A stretch of DNA of 64,000 nt from Archangium lansingense (GCF_026626635.1 NZ_JAPNKA010000001.1:7750001-7814000); one strand, 5' to 3'; counted from the first letter of the stretch, positions 54,876-64,000 are shown. The notes: a model not told the origin generated them from the letters alone. Translations and numbers: made by a program.

Positions 54876-55520
54876 TCAGTGCAGGAAGGCGGGCGGCGGC
54901 GCGCTGATCATCGGGACGAAGCGCACGCCCAGTAGCTTCTCCACCCGGGGCCTCTCTCCTCCAGCCGACGGCCGGGTGACCCGAATCAGCTCCTGGGAGC
55001 CGTGTAGCGGGCCTACCGGCAGTACCAGGCGCCCGCCTGGCCGCAACTGCTGGTAGAGCGCCGGAGGCAACCGCTCCGGCGCCGCGGTACCCATGATGGC
55101 GTCGAAGGGCGCGTCCTCCGGCCAGCCAGCCGTGCCATCGCCTACTCGGAAGTGGATGTTGTTGAAGCCCAGCTGCCCCAGCCGCTCGCGGGCCGGCAGG
55201 GCCAGCTCGGCGACGCTCTCCACCGTGTACACCTCACCGCATAGCCGCGCGAGCACGGCCGTCTGGTAGCCCGAGCCCGTTCCAATCTCCAGCACCCGCT
55301 CCCCGGGCTGGAGGTTCAGCGCCTGCGTCATGAAGGCCACGATGAACGGTTGGCTGATCGTCTGCCCATACCCAATGGGCAGGGGCGAGTCCTGTCCAGC
55401 TGCGCTCCGCATCGACTCCGGGACGAACGTCGCCCGGTCCAGCTCATGAATCACCTCGAGCACCCGCTTGTCGGAGATGCCCTGCCGCCGCAAGGCCTCC
55501 ACGAGTTCCATGTCACCCAT
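54876..55520 (-). CDS. pcm: Protein-L-isoaspartate O-methyltransferase
   Basis: A 214-residue repair enzyme that methylates isoaspartyl residues with SAM. Typical motifs: ATFVPESMRSAAGQDSPLPI then GYGQTISQPFIVAFMTQAL (substrate side, ~30-70), SAM motif I RVLEIGTGSGYQTAVLARL (~75-95), YTVESVAEL, and FDAIMGTAAPERLPPALYQQ then LRPGGRLVLPVG. Length and motif order match the family. Cytoplasmic. The stand-alone gene ends at palindromic repeat copy 3. Confidence 0.95.
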   Translation of the reverse strand: MGDMELVEALRRQGISDKRVLEVIHELDRATFVPESMRSAAGQDSPLPIGYGQTISQPFIVAFMTQALNLQPGERVLEIGTGSGYQTAVLARLCGEVYTVESVAELALPARERLGQLGFNNIHFRVGDGTAGWPEDAPFDAIMGTAAPERLPPALYQQLRPGGRLVLPVGPLHGSQELIRVTRPSAGGERPRVEKLLGVRFVPMISAPPPAFLH

Positions 55521-55604
55521 GCGACGAGCCTAACCACGCGAGCGCCGCACTGCCGGCCCTGCCCCGCTCCCCCGTGGACCGGGCGGCCGGCCGTCCAGCG
55601 CTCC

Positions 55605-57365
55605 TCACTGAGCCTGCCGTACGGGATCAATCACGTCGCGGGGAGGCGGAGCAGGAATGTCGCGGAGGAATGCCTCCATGGACGGGGGAATCTCCGCGCC
55701 GATGAGCGTCAGATAGCGGTGGATGAGGCGCACACGGGCTTGCTCGAAAGCCTCGCCCCTGTCCGGCACGCGCCAGGGGGCGGGGACAACCTCACGCGCC
55801 ACCTCCATCGCGAACGCTCGATCTCCCTTGTCGCTCACGAGCTTCAGCCACTCGTAGTCCTGGATGCCCTGGCGGATGAGCTTGAGCCGCATGGAGGGCA
55901 GCGGCACCTCCGTGGTCCCTCCGACCATGGGCACCGTCCCAGGATAGATGAGCGTCCCATCTCCATTGCCTCCGAAGGCGTTCTGGTCCGTCCACGCGGT
56001 GGAGAGCTTCATCGCCACCTCGTAGTAGTGCTCGCCCGTCGCGCCCTCCAGGAAGGCCACCCATTGCATCCCACGAGCCTTCGCGGCCGGACGGTCCACC
56101 ATGTACGAGGGCCAGCCCTGCCCCGGCAGGTTCTCCGGCGTGGGTCCGCCGCAGCCGTGGGACATGCAGCTCTGGTACAGCCACAGCTCCCGGTTCGGCA
56201 GACGAAGGAACGCCTCGCTCCTCGCGAGCCGATCCTCCGCGGACAGCGACCGCGGGGTGTGCGGTTTGTAGAGGAAGTTCACCATCACCGCCGCGATGTC
56301 GATGATGTCGGTCATCTGCTGCCACTCGAGCTCGGTGAGCGAGGTGATGGTGACCATCGTGCGCATTTCCGGTGCTGTCTGCTTCGACAGCGTGGCGTGG
56401 GCGCGCGCCTCTTCGAAGGTGAGGCCCCAGGGAGGCTCGTCCCCCACGAAGTTGAAGGTGAGTGGCAGCCAGCCGCGCGCTCCCGCCTGGGCACTGAAGT
56501 CCGAGAGGCTCTCGGGTGTGAGCGGCCCCGAGTACAGCACTCCCGTCATCCGAGCTCCGGGCAGACGCAGCGGCTCCGTCCCCGCGAGGAACGGCGCCCA
56601 CCCAGCGTCGAAGGAGGACCAGTCCAGCACGTTGTGGGGCTCGAAGCGGCTGGTGAACGTGAGGCGGTGCTCGAGCCCCAACTTCTGCAGGTATGACAGC
56701 AGCCGCAACAGGTCCTCTCGCGCGCACTCCCGCTGGCCAGTGAAGGCCTGGCACACGGCGGGCGTCCACACGAGGAAGTTCGTTCGCAGCGACGGCGTGC
56801 TCGGCATCACCCAGTCCACCACGGTGAGGGACACGTCCACCCGCGCGAAATAACCGCCCCCCACCACCTCGACCGTGCCGTGGTACTCACCCGGGGGCGC
56901 GTCCATGGGGACGAGCACGTCCACCCAGAGCGCCCGCGACTCCCGCGCGGGCACGTCCATCGGGAAGGCCTGGCGGTGCTCGCCCACCGTCTCGTCAACG
57001 TCCGGAACCAACCCGTCCGGCCACTCCCCCACCTCCGTGTACGGCGTGGTCGGCTTGGTGATGGACAGCAGGGTCTCCCGGTAGAGCACGAGGTTCTTCC
57101 CCTCGATGCGGCTGGGGCCTTCCAACGCGGGCAGGCTCGCCCTCACCCCACTCCACCCCGTCTCGCCACCGTATAGCCCCACCTGGAAGGAGACGAACTC
57201 GTTGCGCGCGGCGAATAGCTGCACGCGCGGGCTGGACCCCGGTGCGGTGTTCGGCCGCACCTTCTCCATCGCGCTCACTCCCCATGCGGACGGGTTGAGG
57301 CTCGCCTGGACGGGTCCTCCCAAAACCAGCGCCAGCACGCCAAGAACACATCTGAGGGCTCTCAT
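55605..57365 (-). CDS. Exported DUF4091 glycoside-hydrolase-like protein
   Basis: A 586-residue secreted protein with signal peptide MRALRCVLGVLALVLGGPVQA. An N-terminal beta domain (~30-185; RVQLFAARNEFVSFQVGLYG, ARESRALWVDVLVPMDAPPG) is followed by a barrel-like domain. Toward the C-terminus is the DUF4091 signature (GDGTLIYPGTVPMVGG … SMRLKLIRQGIQDYEWLKLV). DUF4091 proteins are regarded as glycoside-hydrolase-related; substrate unknown. Start ATG 57365 is selected because it begins the signal peptide. Divergent from the small gene at 57487. Confidence 0.85.
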   Translation of the reverse strand: MRALRCVLGVLALVLGGPVQASLNPSAWGVSAMEKVRPNTAPGSSPRVQLFAARNEFVSFQVGLYGGETGWSGVRASLPALEGPSRIEGKNLVLYRETLLSITKPTTPYTEVGEWPDGLVPDVDETVGEHRQAFPMDVPARESRALWVDVLVPMDAPPGEYHGTVEVVGGGYFARVDVSLTVVDWVMPSTPSLRTNFLVWTPAVCQAFTGQRECAREDLLRLLSYLQKLGLEHRLTFTSRFEPHNVLDWSSFDAGWAPFLAGTEPLRLPGARMTGVLYSGPLTPESLSDFSAQAGARGWLPLTFNFVGDEPPWGLTFEEARAHATLSKQTAPEMRTMVTITSLTELEWQQMTDIIDIAAVMVNFLYKPHTPRSLSAEDRLARSEAFLRLPNRELWLYQSCMSHGCGGPTPENLPGQGWPSYMVDRPAAKARGMQWVAFLEGATGEHYYEVAMKLSTAWTDQNAFGGNGDGTLIYPGTVPMVGGTTEVPLPSMRLKLIRQGIQDYEWLKLVSDKGDRAFAMEVAREVVPAPWRVPDRGEAFEQARVRLIHRYLTLIGAEIPPSMEAFLRDIPAPPPRDVIDPVRQAQ

Positions 57366-57486
57366 GGTGTGTTCACCATGGGAATGAAACCCATCCCTGT
57401 CGTCCTGCCCATAGGTGCCGGGTGAACAGAGGGAGCTTGCACTTCCAGGAGCGGCATGGTGGGAATCCAGGCAGGAGAGCCCACGC

Positions 57487-57849
57487 ATGGACGCCGCCGC
57501 CGACGAACTGCTTCGCCTCGCCTTCGACCGCGCTCCCGCCCTGGACGCCAACCAGGCCATCGCGCGAACCCGTGCCCAAGAGGGCGATGAGCTCTCGGGC
57601 GCTACCAGCTACGAGCTCGTCCTCCCCGCCGAGAACGTCCGCTCCTTCCTCCTCGACAACACGCTGCCGCGCCTCGTGGACTACCTCGAGTCGAGCGGCG
57701 CGAAGCTCCCCCACTGCGGCGGCGTCTTTCTCTCCGTGTTCTCCGGGGACACGCTCCACTTCCTGCACGCCAAGGACGTCGTGGAGCTGCTCTCCCGCTG
57801 GAGCGGCCTGTCCATGGCCGAGCTCAAGACGCGCTACGGGCCCAAGTAA
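57487..57849 (+). CDS. Small conserved-looking hypothetical protein
   Basis: A 120-residue soluble, acidic alpha/beta protein (SGATSYELVLPAENVRSFLL, PRLVDYLESSGAKLPHCGGV, FLSVFSGDTLHFLHAKDVVE). No family is recognised. The ATG at 57487 is preceded by GGCAGGAGAG. It lies 65 bp upstream of the AlaX-type gene in the same direction, possibly in one transcript. Confidence 0.65.
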   Translation: MDAAADELLRLAFDRAPALDANQAIARTRAQEGDELSGATSYELVLPAENVRSFLLDNTLPRLVDYLESSGAKLPHCGGVFLSVFSGDTLHFLHAKDVVELLSRWSGLSMAELKTRYGPK

Positions 57850-57914
57850 GCCTTCAGCCAGGCAAGCATTCCCGTCCTCCGGGGCGCGCGCGGCGTGTTA
57901 TCCCTCCCAAAGCC

Positions 57915-59117
57915 ATGACCCCCTCCGAGCGCCTCTACTTCAGCGATCCCTTCCTCTTCCGGTTCACCGGACGCGTCCTCGCGCATGGCACGTGGAACGG
58001 CTCCCCTTCCGTCGTGCTCGACCGCACCGCCTTCTATCCCGAGGCCGGTGGCCAGATGGCCGACCGGGGCGTGCTCGGCGGCAGGGCCATCCGCGATGTG
58101 CAGGTAGATGACGCAGGCGTCGTCCACCATGTGCTGGAGCTGCCCGAGGACACAGGGCTCCCCGATGTCGGCGCCGAGCTGTCTGGGGAGATCGACCGCA
58201 TCCGCCGCCGCGTGCACATGGCCCTGCACACTGGCCAGCACATGCTCTCGCGCGCACTGGTGGACGTGGCCAATGCCCACACCGTGTCCTCGCGCCTGGG
58301 CGAGACGCTGTGCACCATCGACGTGGACCTCGACGTGCTCGACGAGCGCCGCGTCGCCGAGGCTGAGGACCTGGTCAACTCCATCATCGACGACGACATC
58401 ATCATCCGCGCCTTCTTCCCCACGCCCGAAGAGCTGGCCGCCCTTCCGCTGCGCCGAGCCCCCAAGGTGACGGACAACATCCGCGTGGTGCAGATCGGCG
58501 AGTTCGACGTGTCGCCTTGTGGAGGCACCCACTGCACGCGCTCGGCACAGGTAGGGATGATCCGAGTGCTCGGCGTGGAGCGCTACAAGGGCAAGGGCCG
58601 CGTCAGCTTCTCCGCGGGCCGCCGCGCCCGGAGCGAGCTGTGGGAGGAGGCCGGCATCCTGCGCTCGCTCGGCAGGACCTTCACATGCGGGCCGATGGAT
58701 GTGCCCGCCTCCGTGGACAAGCTGCGACGAGACCTGACCGAGGTCCGTGAGGCGCTCGGCGCTGCCCGGGCAAAGCTCGCTGAGTCCACCGCCGCCGAGC
58801 TCGCTGCCCAGTTGGAGCAATCTCCGGACAAGCGCGTGGTGGCCGTGCTCGACGGCGCTACGCCCGAGTACCTGCGCTCCGTCGCCACCCGCCTCACCAG
58901 CCGGCCCGAAGCCGTGGTGTTGCTCGCGGGCCGTACCCCCGAGGGGCTATCGGTGCTGATCACCCGAGGCACGGGCTCCAGCTTCGGGTGCGGTGCCTTC
59001 CTCAAGCGCGCCGCCGAGGCTGCCGGAGGTCGTGGCGGTGGCCGTCCCGAGCACGCCGAGGGCCGCCTGCCGCCCACCACGGATTGGCCAGCCATCGTCG
59101 CCTCGCTGCTCGGCTGA
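57915..59117 (+). CDS. AlaX-type alanyl-tRNA editing protein with DHHA1-like C-terminus
   Basis: A 400-residue homologue of the editing half of alanyl-tRNA synthetase. Editing-site zinc ligands are HTGQH (His105, His109) and CGGTHC (Cys202-Cys207, with His206). The N-terminal AlaX domain opens FYPEAGGQMADRGVLGG (~40-56). A coiled-coil (~255-295) and a DHHA1-type C-terminal domain (~305-400; AVVLLAGRTPEGLSVLITRG, then GGRGGGRPEHAEG, with the Gly-rich loop) complete the class II AlaX layout. Expected to deacylate Ser- or Gly-tRNA(Ala) in trans. The synthetase catalytic core is absent by design, not truncation. Confidence 0.92.
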   Translation: MTPSERLYFSDPFLFRFTGRVLAHGTWNGSPSVVLDRTAFYPEAGGQMADRGVLGGRAIRDVQVDDAGVVHHVLELPEDTGLPDVGAELSGEIDRIRRRVHMALHTGQHMLSRALVDVANAHTVSSRLGETLCTIDVDLDVLDERRVAEAEDLVNSIIDDDIIIRAFFPTPEELAALPLRRAPKVTDNIRVVQIGEFDVSPCGGTHCTRSAQVGMIRVLGVERYKGKGRVSFSAGRRARSELWEEAGILRSLGRTFTCGPMDVPASVDKLRRDLTEVREALGAARAKLAESTAAELAAQLEQSPDKRVVAVLDGATPEYLRSVATRLTSRPEAVVLLAGRTPEGLSVLITRGTGSSFGCGAFLKRAAEAAGGRGGGRPEHAEGRLPPTTDWPAIVASLLG

Positions 59118-59159
59118 GACGTCCAGGGCCGGTGCCTCACAAGGGGGCTGGCCCGTTCC

Positions 59160-61139
59160 TCACGGCCGCACGTCCTTGCGCGCCAGCACGTCCCTCGCGG
59201 CGAGCTCCACCGCCCGGCACCGCAGGACGGTCTTCCCTTCTGCGTCACCGCGCACCAGCCCCGCGAAATACAAGCGGACCTCTGGGTGCTCAGTGCGGTG
59301 CTCCAGCGGCCCAAGCGCTGCCACTGGACGCCCCGCGAGCAGATCCTCCAGCACGAAGCGGCAGCTGCGTTTCCCCACGTAGCCGTGGCGTTCGTCCTCG
59401 AGCAGCCGCTCCTGGAGCGCGCCTCGCACCGATGGGCTGCGTGCCAGTCTCGCCGTCACTGAATCTCGATCGAGCGCTCCTGCGCCAAGCAGGACCTCCT
59501 TGAGCAGGCCCAGGTGCCCACCCGTGGCCTCGTGGACCGCCCCGGCCCACTGCTTCCCATTCAGGCCCGCTCCGTCGAGCAGCTGGCGCACCTCGTCCAC
59601 CGTGAAGTCGGGCACCTCGCGGCGAGGCGCGTCCTTGTACACGGAGGACTCCGGCGCATTGTGCAGCAGCCACGCGGACCGCTCCCCTCCGGCTACCAGC
59701 AGGTGGAACGCCACCTTCGAGGGCTCCTCCATCAACCTCTGCAAGTGTTTGCCGAGCGTGTCCAGGTGCCCCAACGGCCCCCACTCGTAGCGCAGGACGA
59801 GCAGGTGCTCGCGCCCGAAGGCCTCGGCCCGCTTGCGCAGGTGCTTCACCAGGGCATCGAAGCTCGTGAGGTTCGCACCTGCCACAATGGCGCGGCAGTA
59901 ATCGGCCTCCGTGCAGTCCGGCAGGTTCGGTGGCTCCAGCCGAGCGACCCGCTCCCCGTACGGCATCGCCACACGGTGCGCGATGGACCTCGCACCTCCC
60001 TCCTCGGGCGTGAGCAGCACCAGCCGGTGCTGGCTCTGGAGGATACGCGTGTACTCCTGCTCCAGCGCCACACGGGGAACGTGCGGCGGCTCCAGCGGAA
60101 TGGGAGGCGGAGACTGGGGCACGGGAGTCGGGGCAGCCGGCGCAGTCGAGGCATCCTCGGCGGAGAAAGACTCGAGCACAGATGCACCCGGAATGGGCAT
60201 GGATGACCGGAATGAATTCGTCGATGCTGCTCCGGCCGAAGCGGGCATGGGAACACGGTGCGCATCCGGCACCGGGGGAGCACCGAAGGCCGCTCGTGAC
60301 AGGGCGTTCAGGCAGGCCGCCAACGGAGGACCGTGATCCTCGTACTCGATGAGCTGGATGTTGTACCGGGGCCACAGCACGCCGCGCTCGATGCTCCCCT
60401 TCTTCATCAACGCGAAGCTCGGCACCTGCCGCCCCTTCGTGATTCCCAGCACATGCTCGATCTGCTTGAGCACGTAGGCATCACTGAAGCTGAAGCCCAC
60501 GTAGAGGAAGGGCTTCGAGCGGATCCACTCGCGCAGCCGCACCAACGCATGCGTGTAGTGCGAGTAACGCCCCTCCTGCTGAGTCCCATCCCCGTAGAGC
60601 CGCGAGTAGTCGGCCCCACCGAGGATGAGCGTCGAGAGGCGGTGGATGGTTCCGTGGAGATACCAGAGCCTCGGCGCGACCGGTGAGGCCTCGGCATCCA
60701 TCAGGTTCAGCTCGTCCTCCTGATCATTGGAGATGGGCTCCGCTCCCTCCCGGCCCCACAGCAGGACGTCATCGTAGTTGGTCGTGAGCATCACCTCGGG
60801 CCGCAGGGCCCAGAGCGCCCGGACCACGGAGAGATCCGCGTCGGCCGGCTGGCTCACGCGCAGCGCCTCGCGCAGGAAGCGGTTGAAGCGGAAGGCCCCC
60901 AGCTCCTTGAAGCCAAGTTCCGCCGCCGTGAGGAAGTCGCCCCCAGCGATGCGCTGCCGCACCTCGGCGACCACCGTCTCCGGCAGTGACTCCTGCGCCA
61001 GTCGGTCGGCGAGTGCCTCGAGCAGCTGTTTCCACGAGGGAAACAGCCCCCGCTTCACTCCCATACTCACGCCCGCTCCCACGAAGGGAACGACCTGGTT
61101 CCTGCGCACCGCCTCGACCAGCTCTCTCGGAAGGTTCAT
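59160..61139 (-). CDS. SIR2-like protein with C-terminal NTPase-like region (defence candidate)
   Basis: A 659-residue protein. The N-terminal SIR2 fold (1-~285) keeps NAD-binding and catalytic features: VVPFVGAGVSMGV (16-28), TTNYDD with Asn121, and WYLHGTIHR with His162, plus VGFSFSDAYVLKQIEHVLG. After a Pro/Ala-rich linker (~315-375) the C-terminal half resembles a STAND/AAA-type region (HRLVLLTPEEGGARSIAHRV; HLLVLRYEWGPLGHLDTL), but a canonical Walker A is not visible. SIR2 domains coupled to sensor domains are known anti-phage NADases. Start ATG 61139 follows GAGGGGGCT. No second defence gene adjoins. Confidence 0.8.
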   Translation of the reverse strand: MNLPRELVEAVRRNQVVPFVGAGVSMGVKRGLFPSWKQLLEALADRLAQESLPETVVAEVRQRIAGGDFLTAAELGFKELGAFRFNRFLREALRVSQPADADLSVVRALWALRPEVMLTTNYDDVLLWGREGAEPISNDQEDELNLMDAEASPVAPRLWYLHGTIHRLSTLILGGADYSRLYGDGTQQEGRYSHYTHALVRLREWIRSKPFLYVGFSFSDAYVLKQIEHVLGITKGRQVPSFALMKKGSIERGVLWPRYNIQLIEYEDHGPPLAACLNALSRAAFGAPPVPDAHRVPMPASAGAASTNSFRSSMPIPGASVLESFSAEDASTAPAAPTPVPQSPPPIPLEPPHVPRVALEQEYTRILQSQHRLVLLTPEEGGARSIAHRVAMPYGERVARLEPPNLPDCTEADYCRAIVAGANLTSFDALVKHLRKRAEAFGREHLLVLRYEWGPLGHLDTLGKHLQRLMEEPSKVAFHLLVAGGERSAWLLHNAPESSVYKDAPRREVPDFTVDEVRQLLDGAGLNGKQWAGAVHEATGGHLGLLKEVLLGAGALDRDSVTARLARSPSVRGALQERLLEDERHGYVGKRSCRFVLEDLLAGRPVAALGPLEHRTEHPEVRLYFAGLVRGDAEGKTVLRCRAVELAARDVLARKDVRP

Positions 61140-61305
61140 AGCCCCCTCGGACTCCTCCCGAATCATAACGAGAGAAGGCAGCCAGCATGAGAGGCTCACT
61201 TGAAAGAAGCCGTTATGCGCATCACCTGAACTCGACGGGTCCTTGGCAGGTCAAGGAGCGGACTGCAAGCTCTGGCGTCCACTCGACACCGGGACGCTCT
61301 CACTC

Positions 61306-61752
61306 ATGCCTGCTCTCACCCAGGAATTCCTCAACGATTTCGCGCACCGCTACGCCGCTGCGTGGACGAAGAAGCAGTCTGCATCGAACCCGCTCCAGCC
61401 CCTCATCACCGAGGACGTGCACTGGGCGGACCCCATGCTGCCGCAGCCTGGCAAGGGGAGCTCCACGGCCATGATGCTGCTCGATGGTTCCTTCACCGCC
61501 TTCCCGGATCTGACTTGCAAGGTGATGGATCCCCCCTATCTGAACCCAGATGGGAATTCGGTGATGTTCCACTGGCAGCTGTCCGGAACGATGTTGGGCC
61601 CGTTGCCGAATGGTGCGCAGCCGACCGGTAAGCCCATGTCCATCCGAGGCGTGGACCGTTGGGAGTTCCGCGACGGCCGCATCTGCCACTACCAGGCCTT
61701 CTACGATCTGTCCGAGCTGCTGCGGCAGGTGGGCCTGAGCCCACCGGCGTAA
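61306..61752 (+). CDS. SnoaL/NTF2-like polyketide-cyclase-fold protein
   Basis: A 148-residue protein with the cone-shaped NTF2/SnoaL pattern: N-terminal helix (LNDFAHRYAAAWTKK), ITEDVHWADPML (~37-48), a helix around GSFTAFPDLTCKVMD, and paired strands SVMFHWQLSGTMLGPLPNGA and IRGVDRWEFRDGRICHYQAF ending YDLSELLRQVG. Members act as small-molecule isomerases or cyclases, or merely as binding proteins; no role can be assigned. It stands alone between the SIR2-like gene and a kinase gene. Confidence 0.78.
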   Translation: MPALTQEFLNDFAHRYAAAWTKKQSASNPLQPLITEDVHWADPMLPQPGKGSSTAMMLLDGSFTAFPDLTCKVMDPPYLNPDGNSVMFHWQLSGTMLGPLPNGAQPTGKPMSIRGVDRWEFRDGRICHYQAFYDLSELLRQVGLSPPA

Positions 61753-61882
61753 CCGACGGTTGTGGGGCGCCCAACGCTGGGCGTCTCGGCACCTGAGAAT
61801 CCCCACCTGCCCCGTTCACTGCCGGGCGTTGGCCGAGAGGGGGCTCGGGCAGGCGGGAGATCAACCTGTCACGATCTCCCGC

Positions 61883-64000
61883 ATGATTCCCCTGACGGAC
61901 ACGCGCGGCTCCGCGCCGCCGCGGCTCGAGCACCTTCTCGAGGTCGTCACGGACGGAGTGCTCGCACTCGACGTCCAGGGGCGGCCCACCTACGTCAACA
62001 CCCGTGCCGAGCGGCTCCTGGGGCGCACCCGGAACGAGCTCCTCGGCCGCCGGTTGTGGACGGTGCTGCCAGAGTTGGAAGAGGCAGAGCTCGGCCGGGC
62101 CTGTCACCGTGCCCTCGCAGAGGGTGTACCCACCACGGTGGAGGAGTACCTCGCATCCCTCGGAGCCTGGCTGGAATCCCAAGTGTTCCCCACCGGTGAG
62201 GGGCTGCTCGTCCTGCTCCGGGACGTAACGGAGCTCAAGCATCTGGTGCGCTCGCGCTGGAGGGCGGAGCGATTGGCGGAGGAGCTGAGCCGTAGCGAGG
62301 CGCGCTTCCGCTCGCTGGTGGTGGCCACCTCCACCATCCTCTGGACCACGGACGCCACGGGCAACATCCAGGAGGACTCGCCCACCTGGTGTGACTTCAC
62401 CGGCCAGTCCTACGACAAGTGGCGCAGCGGTATCGGGTGGCAGGAGGCCATCCACCCCGAGGACCGGGCCCGGGTGTCGGCAGCGTGGAAGCGCGCCTTC
62501 GCCGCCCGCGGTCTCTACGAGGTGGAGTACCGCCTGCGCCGCGCGGATGGGGCCTACACCCCGGTGGTGTCGCGCGGTGTCCCCGTGCTGGAGCTGGATG
62601 GCTCCGTGCGCGAGTGGGTGGGCTCCATCACCGACATCACCGCGCAGCGGCGCGCCCGCCAGGCACTGGAGATCATCTCCGAGGCGAGCTCCGCGCTCTC
62701 CTCCACGTTGGATCTGCGCCAGGCGCTGGAGCGACTCACCCGGAGCCTGGTGCCGCGCTTTGCCGGGTGGTGCGGCCTCTACCTCCGCCAAGGCAAAGGC
62801 CCCCTGGAGCGGGTGGCCTTCACCGACGTGGATCCCATCCGCGCCCTGCGGCTGCGCAAGGCGGGTCGGCTGCTGGAGGGTCCGTACGCCATCCCCACCG
62901 AGGTGCTGGAAAGTGGCCGTCCCGAGCCGATTCCTCTGCTCACCGAGGAAGTCCTCACCTCGGAGACGGACGAGGCGCGACGGGAGCTGCGGCGCGCCTT
63001 CATGGGGATGAAGGGGGTGGCGGTGCCCATTGCCCTGGATGGACGCAAGCTGGGCGTCCTCGTCCTGGCCCTGGGCGACGAGTACCGCGCCTACGATGCG
63101 GACGACGTCCGGGTGGCCGAGGAGCTGGCGCACCGGGCCGCCATTACCGTGGAGCACGCTCGCCTCTTCGAGCTGGCGCGCCAGGAGCGCGATCGAGCCG
63201 AGGAGGCCAACCGCGCCAAGGACGACTTTCTCGCCACCGTCTCGCACGAGCTGCGCACGCCGCTCACAGCCATCCTCGGGTGGGCCAGCATCCTGCGCAC
63301 CGGCACGCTCACCCCGGACAAACAGGCCCGCGCCCTGGAGACGGTGGAGCGCAGCGCCCGGGCCCAAGCGCAGATCGTCGATGATCTGCTGGACATCTCG
63401 CGCATCGTCGCCGGGAGGATGCGCTTGGAGATGCAGCCAGTGCAGCTCGTCCCCGTGGTGGAGGCGGCGTTGGACGCGGTGCGCCCAGCGGCGGCAGCCC
63501 GGAACATCCGCCTCGAATCTCAACTGGCAGCTGGCTCGGGCCCTGTGCAGGGAGACGCCCAGCGGCTGCAGCAGGTGGCGTGGAACCTCCTCACCAACGC
63601 CATCAAGTTCACACCCGAGGGAGGCCGGGTGGCGGTCCGGCTGCAGCGCCTGGAGGAGCACGTAGAGCTGCAAGTGTCGGACTCGGGCAAGGGCATCGAG
63701 CCCTCCTTCCTCCCCCACGTCTTCGAGCGCTTCCGGCAGGCCGACGGCAGCGCCACCCGCCGCTACGGAGGCCTGGGACTGGGACTGGCCATCGTGCGTC
63801 ACCTGGTGGAGCTGCACGGTGGCACCATCCAGGCCCACAGCGAGGGCGAGGGCCGTGGCGCCTCCTTCTCCGTGCGGCTGCCGCTGGCCGCGACGCGCAC
63901 CTCGGAGGGCTCGTCCACGAGGGACACTCCAGGGCTCCCGGATCCATCGCTGTCCGCGTATCTGCCGGATCTCTCGGGCGTGCGCGTGTTGGTAGCAGAT
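61883..64000 (+). CDS. Hybrid sensor histidine kinase, 3' end beyond the window
   Basis: An open frame of at least 706 residues from ATG 61883 (MIPLTDTRGSAPPRLEHLLE). Domains: PAS (~14-115; VVTDGVLALDVQGRPTYVNT), PAS with PAC (~140-255; HPEDRARVSAAW, YRLRRADGAYTP), GAF (~265-425), HisKA with His455 (VSHELRTPLTAILGW) and HATPase (~560-680; LLTNAIKFTPEGG, DSGKGIEP, GGLGLGLAIVRHLVELHGG). The final residues GVRVLVAD look like the first strand of a receiver domain that continues outside the window. Soluble, no membrane segment. Confidence 0.9.
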   Translation, partial: MIPLTDTRGSAPPRLEHLLEVVTDGVLALDVQGRPTYVNTRAERLLGRTRNELLGRRLWTVLPELEEAELGRACHRALAEGVPTTVEEYLASLGAWLESQVFPTGEGLLVLLRDVTELKHLVRSRWRAERLAEELSRSEARFRSLVVATSTILWTTDATGNIQEDSPTWCDFTGQSYDKWRSGIGWQEAIHPEDRARVSAAWKRAFAARGLYEVEYRLRRADGAYTPVVSRGVPVLELDGSVREWVGSITDITAQRRARQALEIISEASSALSSTLDLRQALERLTRSLVPRFAGWCGLYLRQGKGPLERVAFTDVDPIRALRLRKAGRLLEGPYAIPTEVLESGRPEPIPLLTEEVLTSETDEARRELRRAFMGMKGVAVPIALDGRKLGVLVLALGDEYRAYDADDVRVAEELAHRAAITVEHARLFELARQERDRAEEANRAKDDFLATVSHELRTPLTAILGWASILRTGTLTPDKQARALETVERSARAQAQIVDDLLDISRIVAGRMRLEMQPVQLVPVVEAALDAVRPAAAARNIRLESQLAAGSGPVQGDAQRLQQVAWNLLTNAIKFTPEGGRVAVRLQRLEEHVELQVSDSGKGIEPSFLPHVFERFRQADGSATRRYGGLGLGLAIVRHLVELHGGTIQAHSEGEGRGASFSVRLPLAATRTSEGSSTRDTPGLPDPSLSAYLPDLSGVRVLVAD

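Noticed and set aside
61493..63838. Minus-strand 781-codon open frame
   Set aside because: Antisense to the SnoaL-like gene and the kinase; no domain character.

Overview
The window is high-GC, densely coded DNA most consistent with a large-genome myxobacterium (Myxococcota, Cystobacterineae type). The reasons are three large sensor kinases, many secreted lipoproteins, a TonB-domain/TonB-receptor fusion, DUF2252, DUF4157 and DUF4091 proteins, and long runs of single-gene units. The taxonomic call is inference from gene content and codon style.

Layout. 1-3.4 kb: a frameshifted C-terminal fragment, a DUF2252 protein, a secreted ribonuclease T2 and decayed sequence. 3.4-4.9 kb: a compact three-gene unit of a 27-residue peptide, a DUF692/MNIO (multinuclear non-heme iron oxidase) enzyme and an unrecognised 186-residue partner, read here as a candidate RiPP pathway. 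4.9-15.9 kb: an accessory zone of gene fragments (NodT-type efflux protein, IS91-like transposase pieces, a truncated surface protein), a dispersed ~150 bp repeat, a GH15 hydrolase, a membrane protein, a DUF5372-like mobile-element gene, and a DUF4157 protein with a small possible immunity partner. The zone ends at a tmRNA/tRNA-like 3' end that could be an attachment site. 15.9-18.9 kb: an O-methyltransferase, a GlxA-type AraC regulator and a divergent NmrA-like reductase. 19-21 kb: a lipoprotein metalloprotease. 21.3-25.8 kb: an amine-oxidase remnant followed by a toxin-immunity operon (AHH nuclease, Imm11-like, Imm49-like, ketosynthase-like protein) and a small membrane protein running into an IS91 scrap.

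26-45 kb: signalling and envelope functions. These are a double-kinase hybrid sensor, a lytic transglycosylase lipoprotein, a LolA/DUF4412-like protein, a TonB-dependent receptor coupled to a lipoprotein, MenB, a dCache-HAMP-PAS-GAF kinase, a copper/respiration operon (Sco-PCuAC fusion, cytochrome c, cupredoxin oxidase-like protein) and a trypsin-like protease. 45-64 kb is mostly conserved core: asnS, an APC amino-acid permease, a double-cNMP-domain protein, a CinA-like protein and tmk, threonine synthase, protein isoaspartate methyltransferase, a DUF4091 protein and an AlaX-type editing protein. It also holds a SIR2-like defence candidate, a SnoaL-like protein and a hybrid kinase cut by the window end.

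The likeliest under-described system is the peptide/MNIO/partner unit. Next are the AHH-Imm11-Imm49-KS module, the SIR2-like protein and the DUF4157 protein. No CRISPR array, rRNA or complete tRNA was seen.
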